From: an uncultured Opitutia bacterium
Lineage (GTDB): Bacteria; Verrucomicrobiota; Verrucomicrobiia; Opitutales; Opitutaceae
DNA length: 38,806 nucleotides
Direction of reading: 5' to 3'
Assembly: GCA_903896015.1 (NCBI GenBank)
Contig: CAITWF010000098.1
Coordinates: forward strand, 64,001 to 102,806
In this document: positions 17,427 through 25,457 of the stretch, one piece after another
Layout of the letters: every line of letters starts with the position of its first letter
Position numbering within the stretch: position 1 is the stretch's first letter
Translations under genes and position numbers: made by a program
The notes under the pieces: generated by a model
Database searches by the model: none
Told to the model about the DNA's origin: nothing
The model's input: the letters and a program-made list of their open reading frames with translations, nothing else

Positions 17427-17469
17427 GATTGGAAACGAATGAGGGATAATCGAAAACCGCCCGCGATGC

Positions 17470-17519
17470 AAAAGCAAAGCGCGGCGCGCGCGAACCAAAT
17501 CGAGCCGCGCTTTGCTTTT
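17470..17519. promoter_or_regulatory. Perfect 16-bp inverted repeat between garR operon and gntP-type gene
   Basis: AAAAGCAAAGCGCGGC (17470-17485) is repeated as its exact reverse complement GCCGCGCTTTGCTTTT (17504-17519), with an 18-nt spacer. It lies centrally in the 171-nt region between two divergent starts. It could be a dimeric operator controlling both transcripts, or a hairpin with an A tract before and a U tract after a GC core, resembling a bidirectional terminator or attenuator. No regulator gene is adjacent. Confidence 0.8.
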
Positions 17520-17597
17520 ATCGTTACGCAGCGTCCTCACATGCGGTGCGATCCGCGATTGCCTTCTTTCGAGTCAAAGGCAGCGTCGGCGAACCCC

Positions 17598-19031
17598 ATG
17601 AGTCCCCTGCCCATTGCCTTCATCGGCGGCCCGCTCGGCATCGTCGCGTTCAGCATTCTGTTTGTCGTTTTTGTGATCACCGTGCTGCGGCTGCACGCAT
17701 TCTTCGCGCTCATCCTCGCGGCGGCGGTCGTGAGTTTGCTCACGGCGACCACGCAGACGGGTGATGGGCGCTATGTGAAAGCGATCGAGGCCGTCATGAC
17801 AGAGTTCGGCTCGACCGCCGGCAAACTCGGCTTCGCGATCGCGCTCGCGGCGGTGATCGGCGCGTGCCTCATGGAGAGCGGCGCGGCCGACAAAATTGTC
17901 CGCCGCATGATCGCCGTGCTCGGCGAGGGCCGCGCAGCGCTCGCGGTGTGCCTCACGGGCTTCGTGCTCGCGGCACCGGTTTTTGCGGACACGGTTTTCA
18001 TGCTGATGCTGCCGCTCGCGCGCTCGCTCGCTCGCCGCACCGGCAAGGACTACATTCTCTACGTGTGCGCGATGGGCGCGGGCGTCGTCGTCACCAACGG
18101 CATCGTGCCGCCCGCACCGGGCCCGATGTTTGTCGCCGACAAACTTGGCATCACGATGGGCCATGCGATTCTCACGGGCATCGCGTTCGGCTTGCTGCCC
18201 GCGCTCGCCGGCCTCGCGACCGCCCGCTGGGTCAACCGCCGCTGGCCCGCGCCGCCGCGCCCGCTCGAAGGCGAGACGGCGGAGTCACTCACCGCACAGG
18301 CTGCGAAACCTGAGTCGGAGCTGCCCGGCTTTCTGCCGTCGATCGCGCCCGTCGTGCTCCCGCTGATTTTAATCGCGGCCGCCGCGACGCTCGACGCAAT
18401 CCTCAAACATGCGACCGCCGCGACGCGCGCGAACGTTTCGCCAACACTCGTCCAAGTCGTCCAGTTTCTCGGCAACAAAAACATCGCGCTCCTCCTTGGC
18501 GCCCTCGTCGCCCTGGCCGTCAACGCCCGCCAGAAAGCCATTTCGTGGAAACAGGTTGGCGCCCGACTTGGCAAACCCGTCGAGATGGCTGGCGTGATGA
18601 TTCTCATCGTATCGGCTGGCGGCGCGTTCGGCGGGATGATTCAAAGCGCCGGCATTGGCGAACAGGTCCGCGCCCTCGCCGGTGGCCACGCCCTCAACTA
18701 CGTGCTGCTCGCGTGGCTCGTCACGATCATCATCCGCGGCGCGCAGGGCTCCGCCACAGTCGCAACGATCGCCGGCGCCGGCGTGATGATGTCGATCGCG
18801 GGCACCGCCGGCTTCGGCGTGCACCCGCTCTATATTTTTCTCGCGATCGGCTTCGGCTCGAAGGGCCTGCTTTGGATGAACGACGCCGGCTTCTGGATCG
18901 TCTCGCGCATGAGCGGACTCACCCAGGGCGAAATGTTGAAAAGCTGGTCCGTCGTGATCAGTCTGATCTCGCTTTACGGCCTGATCGAAGTCTTGGTCGT
19001 ATCAGCCCTCTGGCCGCAACTGCCATTCTGA
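17598..19031 (+). CDS. GntP-family gluconate/hexarate:H+ symporter
   Basis: A 477-residue inner-membrane transporter with about 12 hydrophobic segments and a hydrophilic loop near residues 215-245. Family hallmarks are visible: FADTVFMLMLPLARSLARRTGKD, the re-entrant-loop-like TNGIVPPAPGPMF, RGAQGSATVATIAGAG and GSKGLLWMNDAGFW. GntP proteins carry gluconate and related sugar acids with protons. Its divergent placement next to glucarate genes suggests it takes up glucarate, galactarate or a related acid, which is inference. The start at 17598 gives the normal N terminus; the same frame is open far upstream but crosses garR on the other strand and is not coding there. The next gene follows after 22 nt with no terminator. 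Confidence 0.92.
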   Translation: MSPLPIAFIGGPLGIVAFSILFVVFVITVLRLHAFFALILAAAVVSLLTATTQTGDGRYVKAIEAVMTEFGSTAGKLGFAIALAAVIGACLMESGAADKIVRRMIAVLGEGRAALAVCLTGFVLAAPVFADTVFMLMLPLARSLARRTGKDYILYVCAMGAGVVVTNGIVPPAPGPMFVADKLGITMGHAILTGIAFGLLPALAGLATARWVNRRWPAPPRPLEGETAESLTAQAAKPESELPGFLPSIAPVVLPLILIAAAATLDAILKHATAATRANVSPTLVQVVQFLGNKNIALLLGALVALAVNARQKAISWKQVGARLGKPVEMAGVMILIVSAGGAFGGMIQSAGIGEQVRALAGGHALNYVLLAWLVTIIIRGAQGSATVATIAGAGVMMSIAGTAGFGVHPLYIFLAIGFGSKGLLWMNDAGFWIVSRMSGLTQGEMLKSWSVVISLISLYGLIEVLVVSALWPQLPF

Positions 19032-19053
19032 TCCTCCTTTTTTCTTAGCCACC

Positions 19054-19878
19054 ATGAATCGTCGCGAAGTCCTCACCACCTCGCTCGCCGCCTCCGCGGC
19101 CGCGACTCTCGCCCACTCGCAGCTTGCCGCCGCGGAAAAATCCCCCGGCGTGCGGGAGTATTATGAGCTGCGGGCTTACCGGCTGAAACCCGGCGCGTCC
19201 TCAGCGCTGCTCGAAGGATATTTGGAGATGGCCTTTATCCCGGCGCTCAATCAGCGCGGCGTGAAAAACGTCGGCGTGTTTACAGAACTCGAAGTCGATA
19301 AGAAGGCCGGCACCTCGAAGCCGCTCGCCGGCTCGCCGTTCTGGGTGCTCGTGCCGCACGGATCCCTCGAATCGTTCGTGAGCGTCAGCGCGGATCTCAA
19401 CACCGATGCCGCCGTGCAGGCCGCAGGCGCAGATTACCTCGGCGTCGCGAAAGCCAGCCCCGCCTTCGATCGGATCGACACGTGGCTTTATCGCGCCTTC
19501 GCCAGTCAGCCGCAAATGGAGCTGCCCGCGTTCAGCAAGAGCCGAGTGCCGACGCGCGTCTTCGAAATGCGTGACTACGAGAGCCACAGCGAGCGCGCCG
19601 CCCTAAGCAAGATGGCGATGTTCAACCACGGCGAGATTCCGCTCATGAAGGAACTAGGCATGTCGCCGTTGCTCTTCAGCCAGGGCATCGCCGGCCCGAA
19701 TCTTCCTCATCTGCGCTATTTCACCAGCGGCTCCGATCTCGCGGCGCACCTCGCCGGCTGGGCGAAGTTCGGCCCCGACCCGCGCTGGAAGGCGATGTCG
19801 ACCGACCCGCAATACAAGGACAACACGTCGAAGAACACGGCGCGTTTTCTCACACCGACGGCCTACTCGCAGATCTGA
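19054..19878 (+). CDS. NIPSNAP-like protein with Tat-type signal
   Basis: A 274-residue protein beginning MNRREVLTTSLAASAA, a twin-arginine-type signal with an AAA-rich end near residue 27. Two similar ferredoxin-like halves follow: one starting YYELRAYRLKPG and one starting RVFEMRDYESHSERAA. This arrangement is typical of two-domain NIPSNAP proteins, which resemble small monooxygenase-like dimers of undefined function. It follows the permease by 22 nt, so it may be co-transcribed with it. The protein is probably exported folded to the periplasm. Biochemical role unknown. Confidence 0.85.
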   Translation: MNRREVLTTSLAASAAATLAHSQLAAAEKSPGVREYYELRAYRLKPGASSALLEGYLEMAFIPALNQRGVKNVGVFTELEVDKKAGTSKPLAGSPFWVLVPHGSLESFVSVSADLNTDAAVQAAGADYLGVAKASPAFDRIDTWLYRAFASQPQMELPAFSKSRVPTRVFEMRDYESHSERAALSKMAMFNHGEIPLMKELGMSPLLFSQGIAGPNLPHLRYFTSGSDLAAHLAGWAKFGPDPRWKAMSTDPQYKDNTSKNTARFLTPTAYSQI

Positions 19879-19951
19879 GCGGCGCCGGCGCGGCGGCGGA
19901 TTGCGCGGCGCCCTTGCGCGCCCGCGCAGTCCATATAGCGTTTCTCCAACC

Positions 19952-19957
19952 GGAGGT
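19952..19957 (+). promoter_or_regulatory. Strong Shine-Dalgarno fixing the DUF3300-like start
   Basis: GGAGGT lies 6 nt before the ATG at 19964. It selects that start over an in-frame start 21 codons upstream, and is notable because most genes here lack a clear Shine-Dalgarno. Confidence 0.8.
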
Positions 19958-19963
19958 CGCCCC

Positions 19964-21310
19964 ATGAAAACCCGCCTCGCCCTCATGCTCTGCCTCGCGT
20001 TCGCGCAATTCGCGCACGCCGACGAAACCGCCGCGTCGCCGCTCGCGGGGCCCGAAGGCGTCCGCCTCTCCGCCGATCAGCTTGAACAACTCACCGCGCC
20101 CATCGCGCTCTACCCGGACGCGCTGATCGCGGTGATCTTGCCGGCATCGACCGCGCCTGCGGACATTGTGCTCGCCGCGCGTTATCTAAAGGACGACGGC
20201 AATCCCGACGACGTTGCCAGCCGCTCATGGGACGAAAGCGTCAAGTCTCTCGTCCACTACTCTGAGGTCGTACACTGGATGGACGACAATCTCGCTTGGA
20301 CCAAACAACTCGGCGAGGCCTTCCACGATCAGCCCGCCGAGGTGATGAACGCGATCCAGCGCCTCCGCGAGAAAGCCCGCGCTGCGGGTCTGCTCGTCGA
20401 TTCGCCGCAGCAGCAAATCCTCGCCGACAACGGTTTGATCACGATCATCCCCGCGCCGCCCGACGTGATCTACGTGCCCTACTATGACTCAGCGATGCTC
20501 TACGGGCCGCCGGCACAATCTTACGGCGCGCCCGGCGCTCCGTTTCTCACGTTTAGCGCGGGTTTTGCCGTCGGATCGTGGCTCACATTCGATTGCGACT
20601 GGCAACGCCACAACGTCTGGGTCGCCGAGCATCACTGGGCGCAACGCGATCGCCATGACTGGCGCCATCCGGTTTTTCCCGGAGCACCCGGCTACGTCAA
20701 CGACCCCAGCCGCCATCCGTGGCATCCCAATGCAAATCTCCCGCATGCCACGATCGTCGCGGGCTTTCGGCCCGACAACATCGCGCGCCCTACGCCGATC
20801 AACGGCGCACCCCGCCCCGGCTTCGCGCCCGATCGCGCGAACTCACCGTCCGGCCAGCCGCCGCGCGCCGACGATCGCCGCCGCGATCCGAATCTCAACC
20901 GCAGCGTCGCCATCACGCCAACTTCTTCCGCGCCCGTCGTGACGACCACGCCGGCCACCCGCCGCCCAGAACCAAGTCGCCCGCGCAATGACGGCGTCGA
21001 CTCCAGCCGCCCGATCGCCGTGCAAAACTCACCGGGCGGCGCCACGCCAATCCGGACGGCACCCACGATTTACGTCGCACCGACGCCGAGCAATTATTCG
21101 CCCGCCACGGCCGTCCCTTCGCGGATCGTGCCGGCGTTTACCGGTCCGATCGTCGCGCCGCTGCCGCAGGCTGTGACACCTCTGCCCACGATTCACATGC
21201 CCAACGCGGCCCCTGCGCCTTCGCCGGTCGCTCCGCCGCCTAACGCCGCGACCAGCGATCGCACACAAGGCGTAAATGGCGGTGGAGAGCCGCGGAAGCA
21301 GTTGAACTAA
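19964..21310 (+). CDS. DUF3300-like exported protein with Pro-rich C-terminal half
   Basis: A 448-residue protein. A signal peptide (MKTRLALMLCLAFAQFAHA) precedes a domain matching DUF3300: LSADQLEQLTAPIALYPDALIAVIL, then the conserved SWDESVKSLVHY and the LRxKA-type segment, ending with IIPAPPDVIYVPYYD (about residue 165). A Trp/His-rich segment (WQRHNVWVAEHHWAQR, about 210-225) follows. From about 240 to the end the protein is Pro, Ala, Thr and Arg rich and probably disordered. DUF3300 has no established function; export to the periplasm or envelope is likely. The start at 19964 is fixed by the upstream GGAGGT. Confidence 0.85.
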   Translation: MKTRLALMLCLAFAQFAHADETAASPLAGPEGVRLSADQLEQLTAPIALYPDALIAVILPASTAPADIVLAARYLKDDGNPDDVASRSWDESVKSLVHYSEVVHWMDDNLAWTKQLGEAFHDQPAEVMNAIQRLREKARAAGLLVDSPQQQILADNGLITIIPAPPDVIYVPYYDSAMLYGPPAQSYGAPGAPFLTFSAGFAVGSWLTFDCDWQRHNVWVAEHHWAQRDRHDWRHPVFPGAPGYVNDPSRHPWHPNANLPHATIVAGFRPDNIARPTPINGAPRPGFAPDRANSPSGQPPRADDRRRDPNLNRSVAITPTSSAPVVTTTPATRRPEPSRPRNDGVDSSRPIAVQNSPGGATPIRTAPTIYVAPTPSNYSPATAVPSRIVPAFTGPIVAPLPQAVTPLPTIHMPNAAPAPSPVAPPPNAATSDRTQGVNGGGEPRKQLN

Positions 21311-21329
21311 ACTTCGTCCGTCACCGCGC

Positions 21330-21941
21330 TCACCGGTCTGGGCGTTTGATCGAAAAGCGTTCGGTCGTGCGTGTGTAAAGTTCTCCGCCGAGCCGTCCGA
21401 TCAGATCGAGTTTCGCCGGATCGGGATGACCGTCGGCGCCGAGCGCGGCATCGGCGATATGTGCGAGCATGATCCGCCCGAAAACTACGTTGGCGGCGAG
21501 CGGGCCTTCGCCCACATGCACGATGCGATCGAGGGTGCACTCAAACGCCACCGGCGCAGCGGCGACGCGCAGCGGCCGCACGTGTTCGCTCGCGGCGGAT
21601 GCGATGCCGAATTTCTCAAATTCGCTTTCGCCATAGGGCAGCAGCGCGGCGGTTGCGTTCATCTTTTCTGCGAGCGCGAACGGGACGAGATTCACGACGA
21701 ACTCGGGCACGGCCTCGATGTTGCGCGTGGTGTCTTTCTTCGCACCGTCGCGGGTGTTCACCGGCACGAACATAAGCGTCGGCGGATTTGCGCAGATGCC
21801 CTGAAAAAATGAAAACGGCGCGAGGTTGGATTTACCGTCGGCGGAGATCGTCGAGACCCACGCGATCGGTCGTGGGAGGATCGTGCTGACCATCCAAGAA
21901 TAGGCATCGCGGGCGGAGAGAGAGGTGAAATCGAGGCGCAT
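21330..21941 (-). CDS. Flavin reductase family (FMN-binding split barrel) protein
   Basis: A 203-residue protein of the flavin reductase-like split-barrel family. These bind FMN and either supply reduced flavin to a partner monooxygenase or reduce small substrates themselves. Seen: RPIAWVSTISADGKSNLAPFS near residues 24-44, the family's flavin-binding core, followed by NPPTLMFVP and FVVNLV strands. The ATG at 21941 gives this clean N terminus; in-frame codons further upstream overlap the divergent pepP region. No partner oxygenase is next to it. It is divergently transcribed from pepP across a region with nested inverted repeats. Confidence 0.88.
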   Translation of the reverse strand: MRLDFTSLSARDAYSWMVSTILPRPIAWVSTISADGKSNLAPFSFFQGICANPPTLMFVPVNTRDGAKKDTTRNIEAVPEFVVNLVPFALAEKMNATAALLPYGESEFEKFGIASAASEHVRPLRVAAAPVAFECTLDRIVHVGEGPLAANVVFGRIMLAHIADAALGADGHPDPAKLDLIGRLGGELYTRTTERFSIKRPDR

Positions 21942-21974
21942 GGAACTACGTTGCACCAACGGCGGGACAGGACA

Positions 21975-22031
21975 GCCACAAAAGCGCAAAAAACTCCGAA
22001 TAACTTTTGCGCCCGCTGTGCTTTTTGTGGC
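21975..22031. promoter_or_regulatory. Nested inverted repeats in the flavin reductase / pepP divergent region
   Basis: An outer pair GCCACAAAA (21975-21983) and TTTTGTGGC (22023-22031) encloses an inner pair GCGCAAAA (21984-21991) and TTTTGCGC (22005-22012). The left halves are contiguous; the right halves are separated by 10 nt. The whole fills much of the 100-nt space between the two starts and ends 10 nt before the pepP ATG. It may be an operator, a leader hairpin or a copy of a dispersed intergenic repeat. Confidence 0.65.
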
Positions 22032-22041
22032 CAATGAAACT

Positions 22042-23322
22042 ATGAGCAACTTTCTCGACGAACGCCGCGCGCGCATGACCGCCGCCCTGCCGCTCGAAGA
22101 CGCCATCCTGGTCGTCGGGGCCGGCGAGCCGGTGCCTTTACCCGAGGGGAGCGACCAGACTTATCCGTTTCGATCGCATGCGGAGTATTTTTACCTCACC
22201 GGCCGCGAGTGTTCCAGCGGCGTGGTCGGGTTCGATCCGCGCGACGGCGCCGGCGACGACTGGATCTCGTTTGTGCCGGAGGTAACCGAAAGTGAGCGCG
22301 TATGGGAGGGTCGTATGCAGACTCCCGGCGCGCCGCTCGCACAACTCGGCACTTGGCTCGCCGCCCGTGGTGACCGCCCGATCGCAACGCTCGGTGCGCC
22401 GACCGCGAATGCGCTGGGCGACGCAGCTCTGACAAAGAAAATCCGCGAGCGGTTCACCCACGCCCGCCGTGCGAAGGATGCGCCCGAAGTGGCATTGATC
22501 CGGCGCGCAGCAGCCGCCACCGCCGCTGGCTACGCAACGTTGCGCGAGCACCTGCGGCCGGGCGTGACGGAGCGTGCGCTCCAGATCGAACTAGAGGCGG
22601 AGTTTTTCCGCGCGGGCGCGGCGCGCCCCGGCTACGGCACGATCGTCGGGAGCGGACCGAACGCGGGGGTGCTGCACTTCGAGCCGTCGGCGCGTGCGGC
22701 GCAGCGCGGCGAGTTTGTGCTCGTCGACGCCGGCGCCGAGATCGATCGCTACATGGCGGACGTCACGCGGACCTACGTTGTCGGGGAGCCGAGTGCTTTT
22801 CAGCGGGATTTGTTTCAGGTCGTGCTCGGGGCCGAGGAGCGCGCGATCGCGAAGTGCGTGCCGGGTGCGGAGTGGAAGGAGATTCACCTCGCGTGTGCGA
22901 TCGAACTGGTCGGCGGACTGGTCGCGATGGGCGTGATGCGCGGCGCGCCGGAATCGCTCGTCGAGCAGGAGGCGCACACGCTGTTCTTTCCGCATGGGCT
23001 CGGTCACATGGTCGGACTCGGCGTGCGCGACGCCAGCGGCACGCTGCCGGGCCGAGCAAAGGACGCCCGGCAGAGTCTGCGCACGCTACGCATGGACCTT
23101 CCGCTCGCTCCGGGCTACGTCGTGACGGTTGAGCCGGGGCTGTATTTCATCCCGGCGCTGCTCAACGATCCGGTGCGGCGCGCGCGGTTCCGCGACTGCA
23201 TCAACTGGCCGCTCGTCGAGCAGCACCTCATGCTCGGCGGCGTGCGCATCGAGGACGATGTGCTGGTGACGACCGAAGCGCCGGAAATTCTCACGGCCGC
23301 GATCCCCAAAACGCTGGAGTAG
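22042..23322 (+). CDS. pepP: Xaa-Pro aminopeptidase (M24B)
   Basis: A 426-residue cytoplasmic metallopeptidase that removes N-terminal residues preceding proline. An N-terminal aminopeptidase P domain (AEYFYLTGRECSSGVVGFDP) is followed by a pita-bread M24 catalytic domain. The five metal ligands are visible: Asp229 and Asp240 (VDAGAEIDRYMAD), His322 (HGLGHMVGLGVRD), Glu364 (VTVEPGLYF) and Glu404 (GVRIEDDVLV). Proton-shuttling His residues also appear nearby. Length is as expected for PepP. The ATG at 22042 gives the family's N terminus; the in-frame upstream extension covers the inverted-repeat region. Confidence 0.94.
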   Translation: MSNFLDERRARMTAALPLEDAILVVGAGEPVPLPEGSDQTYPFRSHAEYFYLTGRECSSGVVGFDPRDGAGDDWISFVPEVTESERVWEGRMQTPGAPLAQLGTWLAARGDRPIATLGAPTANALGDAALTKKIRERFTHARRAKDAPEVALIRRAAAATAAGYATLREHLRPGVTERALQIELEAEFFRAGAARPGYGTIVGSGPNAGVLHFEPSARAAQRGEFVLVDAGAEIDRYMADVTRTYVVGEPSAFQRDLFQVVLGAEERAIAKCVPGAEWKEIHLACAIELVGGLVAMGVMRGAPESLVEQEAHTLFFPHGLGHMVGLGVRDASGTLPGRAKDARQSLRTLRMDLPLAPGYVVTVEPGLYFIPALLNDPVRRARFRDCINWPLVEQHLMLGGVRIEDDVLVTTEAPEILTAAIPKTLE

Positions 23323-23359
23323 CGGTCGAGCGCGCTGGGGCAACACGCTCCCCTCAACT

Positions 23360-24070
23360 TCACGGCATGTCCGCGAGATCCTTGCCGCGAAACGCGACCA
23401 TCATCGCCAGCACAAAAATCGCGGTCAGGAGGAGCAGACCAAGCAGCACGATGACGGGCCAACTGGCGGCCCCCATGACGATGGTCGAAAGATTGTTCGT
23501 GCGCACGGTGTAGTCTTTGCTGACGCCTAGACTTGCCGTCTCCATGGCATCGGCCGCCTTGGCGATTGCCGTCATGTGGTGGTCGAAAGCCGGCAGCAGC
23601 TTTTCCTCACGAATGCGGGTGGCCTCGGATATTTTTCCCGCCGCGTAAAGCGTCTGCACGTCGCGGACAGTCGCGGCAAAAGAGTCTCCGGTTTCCTGCA
23701 CAACCTTGAATTCAAGTGGCTCGTCCTTGATCGCTTGCGAGGACGCCAGCAGCGCGCGAAATTTCTGCGCCTCATCGAGTTTGGAACCGATCGCCTTGGC
23801 GGCCTCGACCCGCTCCTGCGGCGATCCTCCAAAATTTCGCGCATTGGTCGTGCGCATGGTCAGCACGGTATCGGTCATCAATTCCCGCAGGTCGTTTACT
23901 GCCGGCAGGGCCCGCTCCAGTAGTTCAGAGTAGCGCCGATCCACGGCGCGCAATAGGTATACGCTCAACGCGCCCACAACGAGATTGGACACGACAAGGA
24001 GCAACACGAGTATCTTCAGGTTGCGCAGCGTGGCGGCCTGATCGTTGGGACTGGAAGCGGTCCGGACCAT
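23360..24070 (-). CDS. Membrane protein with four-helix-bundle (4HB_MCP-like) sensor domain, no output domain
   Basis: A 236-residue protein. A transmembrane helix (about residues 17-40) precedes a periplasmic helical region with the look of a four-helix-bundle chemoreceptor ligand domain: RRYSELLERALPAVNDLRELMTD, RTTNARNFGG, and TRIREEKLLPAFDHHMTAIA. A second transmembrane helix follows (about 200-226) and then about 10 cytoplasmic residues. No HAMP, methyl-accepting, kinase or cyclase domain follows and no signalling gene adjoins it. It could be a partner subunit for a sensor elsewhere or a relic of a chemoreceptor. Function unknown. Confidence 0.75.
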   Translation of the reverse strand: MVRTASSPNDQAATLRNLKILVLLLVVSNLVVGALSVYLLRAVDRRYSELLERALPAVNDLRELMTDTVLTMRTTNARNFGGSPQERVEAAKAIGSKLDEAQKFRALLASSQAIKDEPLEFKVVQETGDSFAATVRDVQTLYAAGKISEATRIREEKLLPAFDHHMTAIAKAADAMETASLGVSKDYTVRTNNLSTIVMGAASWPVIVLLGLLLLTAIFVLAMMVAFRGKDLADMP

Positions 24071-24140
24071 AGGTGATTAGAGTAAGACGTTTGCGAGAAG
24101 CTTCAGGTTTCAGTCCAACTCTTATCGTGCACGCCCTTAG

Positions 24141-24191
24141 GCAAGATTTTCCCGAAAGCCCATCGGACGGCAAGCTTTTCGGAAAATTTGC
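24141..24191. promoter_or_regulatory. Imperfect inverted repeat between divergent membrane-protein genes
   Basis: The arms 24141-24159 and 24174-24191 pair over about 18 base pairs with three single-base bulges, around a loop of about 14 nt. It lies in the 159-nt gap between the 4HB-type gene and the small membrane-protein gene. No U tract follows on the plus strand. It may be an operator or a leader hairpin. Confidence 0.5.
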
Positions 24192-24229
24192 CGTGGACAA
24201 GGCCCAGATCGTCCGTCTCCTTTCTCGCC

Positions 24230-24469
24230 ATGGCTCAGCCCGAAACCAAGACAGTCACGCCGGGGGCGATCGCGCTCGATGCGGTGCTCGTCATCGCGTT
24301 CTTCTTCTATCTTTACAGCCTCGTGTCGCCGCACGTCCCGTCGAACAACCCGAAGTGGATCATGATTTGGGGCGGACTCACTGCGGCGTGCATGTCCGGC
24401 GTGTTCTGGCTTTGCATCCAGATGTTCCGGGTCGTGCTCCGCGCGCAGCGCGAAGCCAACCGTAAATAG
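24230..24469 (+). CDS. Small two-helix membrane protein, unknown function
   Basis: A 79-residue protein with a polar N terminus (MAQPETKTVTPG), a hydrophobic helix (IALDAVLVIAFFFYLYSLV), a short polar loop with SNNPKW, a second helix (IMIWGGLTAACMSGVFWLC) and a basic C terminus. I do not recognise the family. The reading frame is supported by its hydrophobic pattern and by an intrinsic terminator 26 nt downstream. An in-frame ATG 14 codons earlier is possible, but the chosen start gives the cleaner protein. Confidence 0.7.
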   Translation: MAQPETKTVTPGAIALDAVLVIAFFFYLYSLVSPHVPSNNPKWIMIWGGLTAACMSGVFWLCIQMFRVVLRAQREANRK

Positions 24470-24494
24470 GCTTCCCCTCAATTCTCGACACCGC

Positions 24495-24524
24495 AAAACG
24501 CGTCCGATCCGATGCGTTTTTTTT
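24495..24524 (+). terminator. Intrinsic terminator after the small membrane-protein gene
   Basis: The arms AAAACGCGTC (24495-24504) and GATGCGTTTT (24511-24520) pair with one G-T wobble around a 6-nt loop. The right arm ends in a run of eight T (24517-24524). Confidence 0.85.
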
Positions 24525-24631
24525 GCGCCCAGGTCCGGCTGGCTAGCCGGCCAATCCGATCTCCCCGAGCGCTCACAATTGCATCTTCCAGTTGCGCCAA
24601 CGCGGTTTTGAGTTAGCACTAGCGCGTTACC

Positions 24632-25384
24632 ATGAAGACCCGCTCCTCATCGGCCCGGCTTGATTCCAAGCCCGCCGGGTCGTTCGCCCTCTGCGCCGTG
24701 TTGGTTGCCACCACTCTCCTCGTCGGCGGTTGCGTCAACTCCACCGAAATGAAGATCGATTCGCTCGCGAAACCCACGGCCGAGGAAGCGATCTCTTACA
24801 AGATTCATAACGCCAACCCCGCCGTCTCCGAAGACACGCTCCGCCATCAGGAAGCCGTCGGCTTCGTCCGCACCGCGCTTTCGGGCAAGGGCATGTATGA
24901 GACCACCGACGCCGACAAAGCCGACGTCGTCGTCGATCTCGAATACGGGGTGGGCCCCCCGAAGTTACAGCGCGAAACAGTTCAGGATCCCGTCTACATG
25001 ACCTTGCCCGGTCAAGCGCGCGTCGAGCGCGTGCAAGTGGGCACCGATAAGAACGGCAATCCGATTTTTTCCACCGTTACCGTCCAAGAACCGCCGCGCA
25101 CCGAATTGGTCGGCTACCGCGACAGGATCATCGAGACCATCGTCTATGAAAAACACCTCCGCCTCTCGGCCAAGGACAACAAACCCGCCGCCGAAGGCCA
25201 GCCGCCTTCCGAGATATGGACCATCGATGTCACCAGCGAAGGCGAAACCCACGATCTGCGCAAAACACTGCCCATTCTCGCCGCTGCCAGCATCGACTAC
25301 ATCGGCAAAGATTCGCACGGAGAAAAAGTCATCCGCCTCAAGGACACCGACAAGGACATCGCCTTCATCAAAAAAGGCATGTGA
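24632..25384 (+). CDS. Putative lipoprotein, unknown family
   Basis: A 250-residue protein with a signal peptide and lipobox LVGGC (Cys near residue 34). The mature part contains a short helix (SEDTLRHQEAVGFVRTALSGKG), then ADKADVVVDLEYGVGPP, resembling lipoproteins in which a 'KADVVV' strand follows a conserved helix. The C-terminal part (IWTIDVTSEGETHDLRKTLPILAAAS) is consistent with the same fold. I cannot name a family or function. It probably sits in the outer membrane or the periplasmic face of the inner membrane. The upstream terminator at 24495-24524 means it has its own promoter, which I cannot place. Confidence 0.8.
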   Translation: MKTRSSSARLDSKPAGSFALCAVLVATTLLVGGCVNSTEMKIDSLAKPTAEEAISYKIHNANPAVSEDTLRHQEAVGFVRTALSGKGMYETTDADKADVVVDLEYGVGPPKLQRETVQDPVYMTLPGQARVERVQVGTDKNGNPIFSTVTVQEPPRTELVGYRDRIIETIVYEKHLRLSAKDNKPAAEGQPPSEIWTIDVTSEGETHDLRKTLPILAAASIDYIGKDSHGEKVIRLKDTDKDIAFIKKGM

Positions 25385-25457
25385 GCCAGTCGTCCCCTCG
25401 CGACACCCAAGCGAGTTTAGCCTTTGCTTCACTGCTCGCCGGGGGCAAATTTCCCTC

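Noticed and set aside
16710-17597. Long N-terminal extension of the permease frame
   Set aside because: The upstream codons are antisense to garR and contain no hydrophobic pattern; the permease starts normally at 17598.
20692-21268. Several minus-strand frames opposite the DUF3300-like C-terminal half
   Set aside because: They arise from the Pro/Arg/Ala-rich codon composition of the plus-strand gene and have no start signals or family resemblance.
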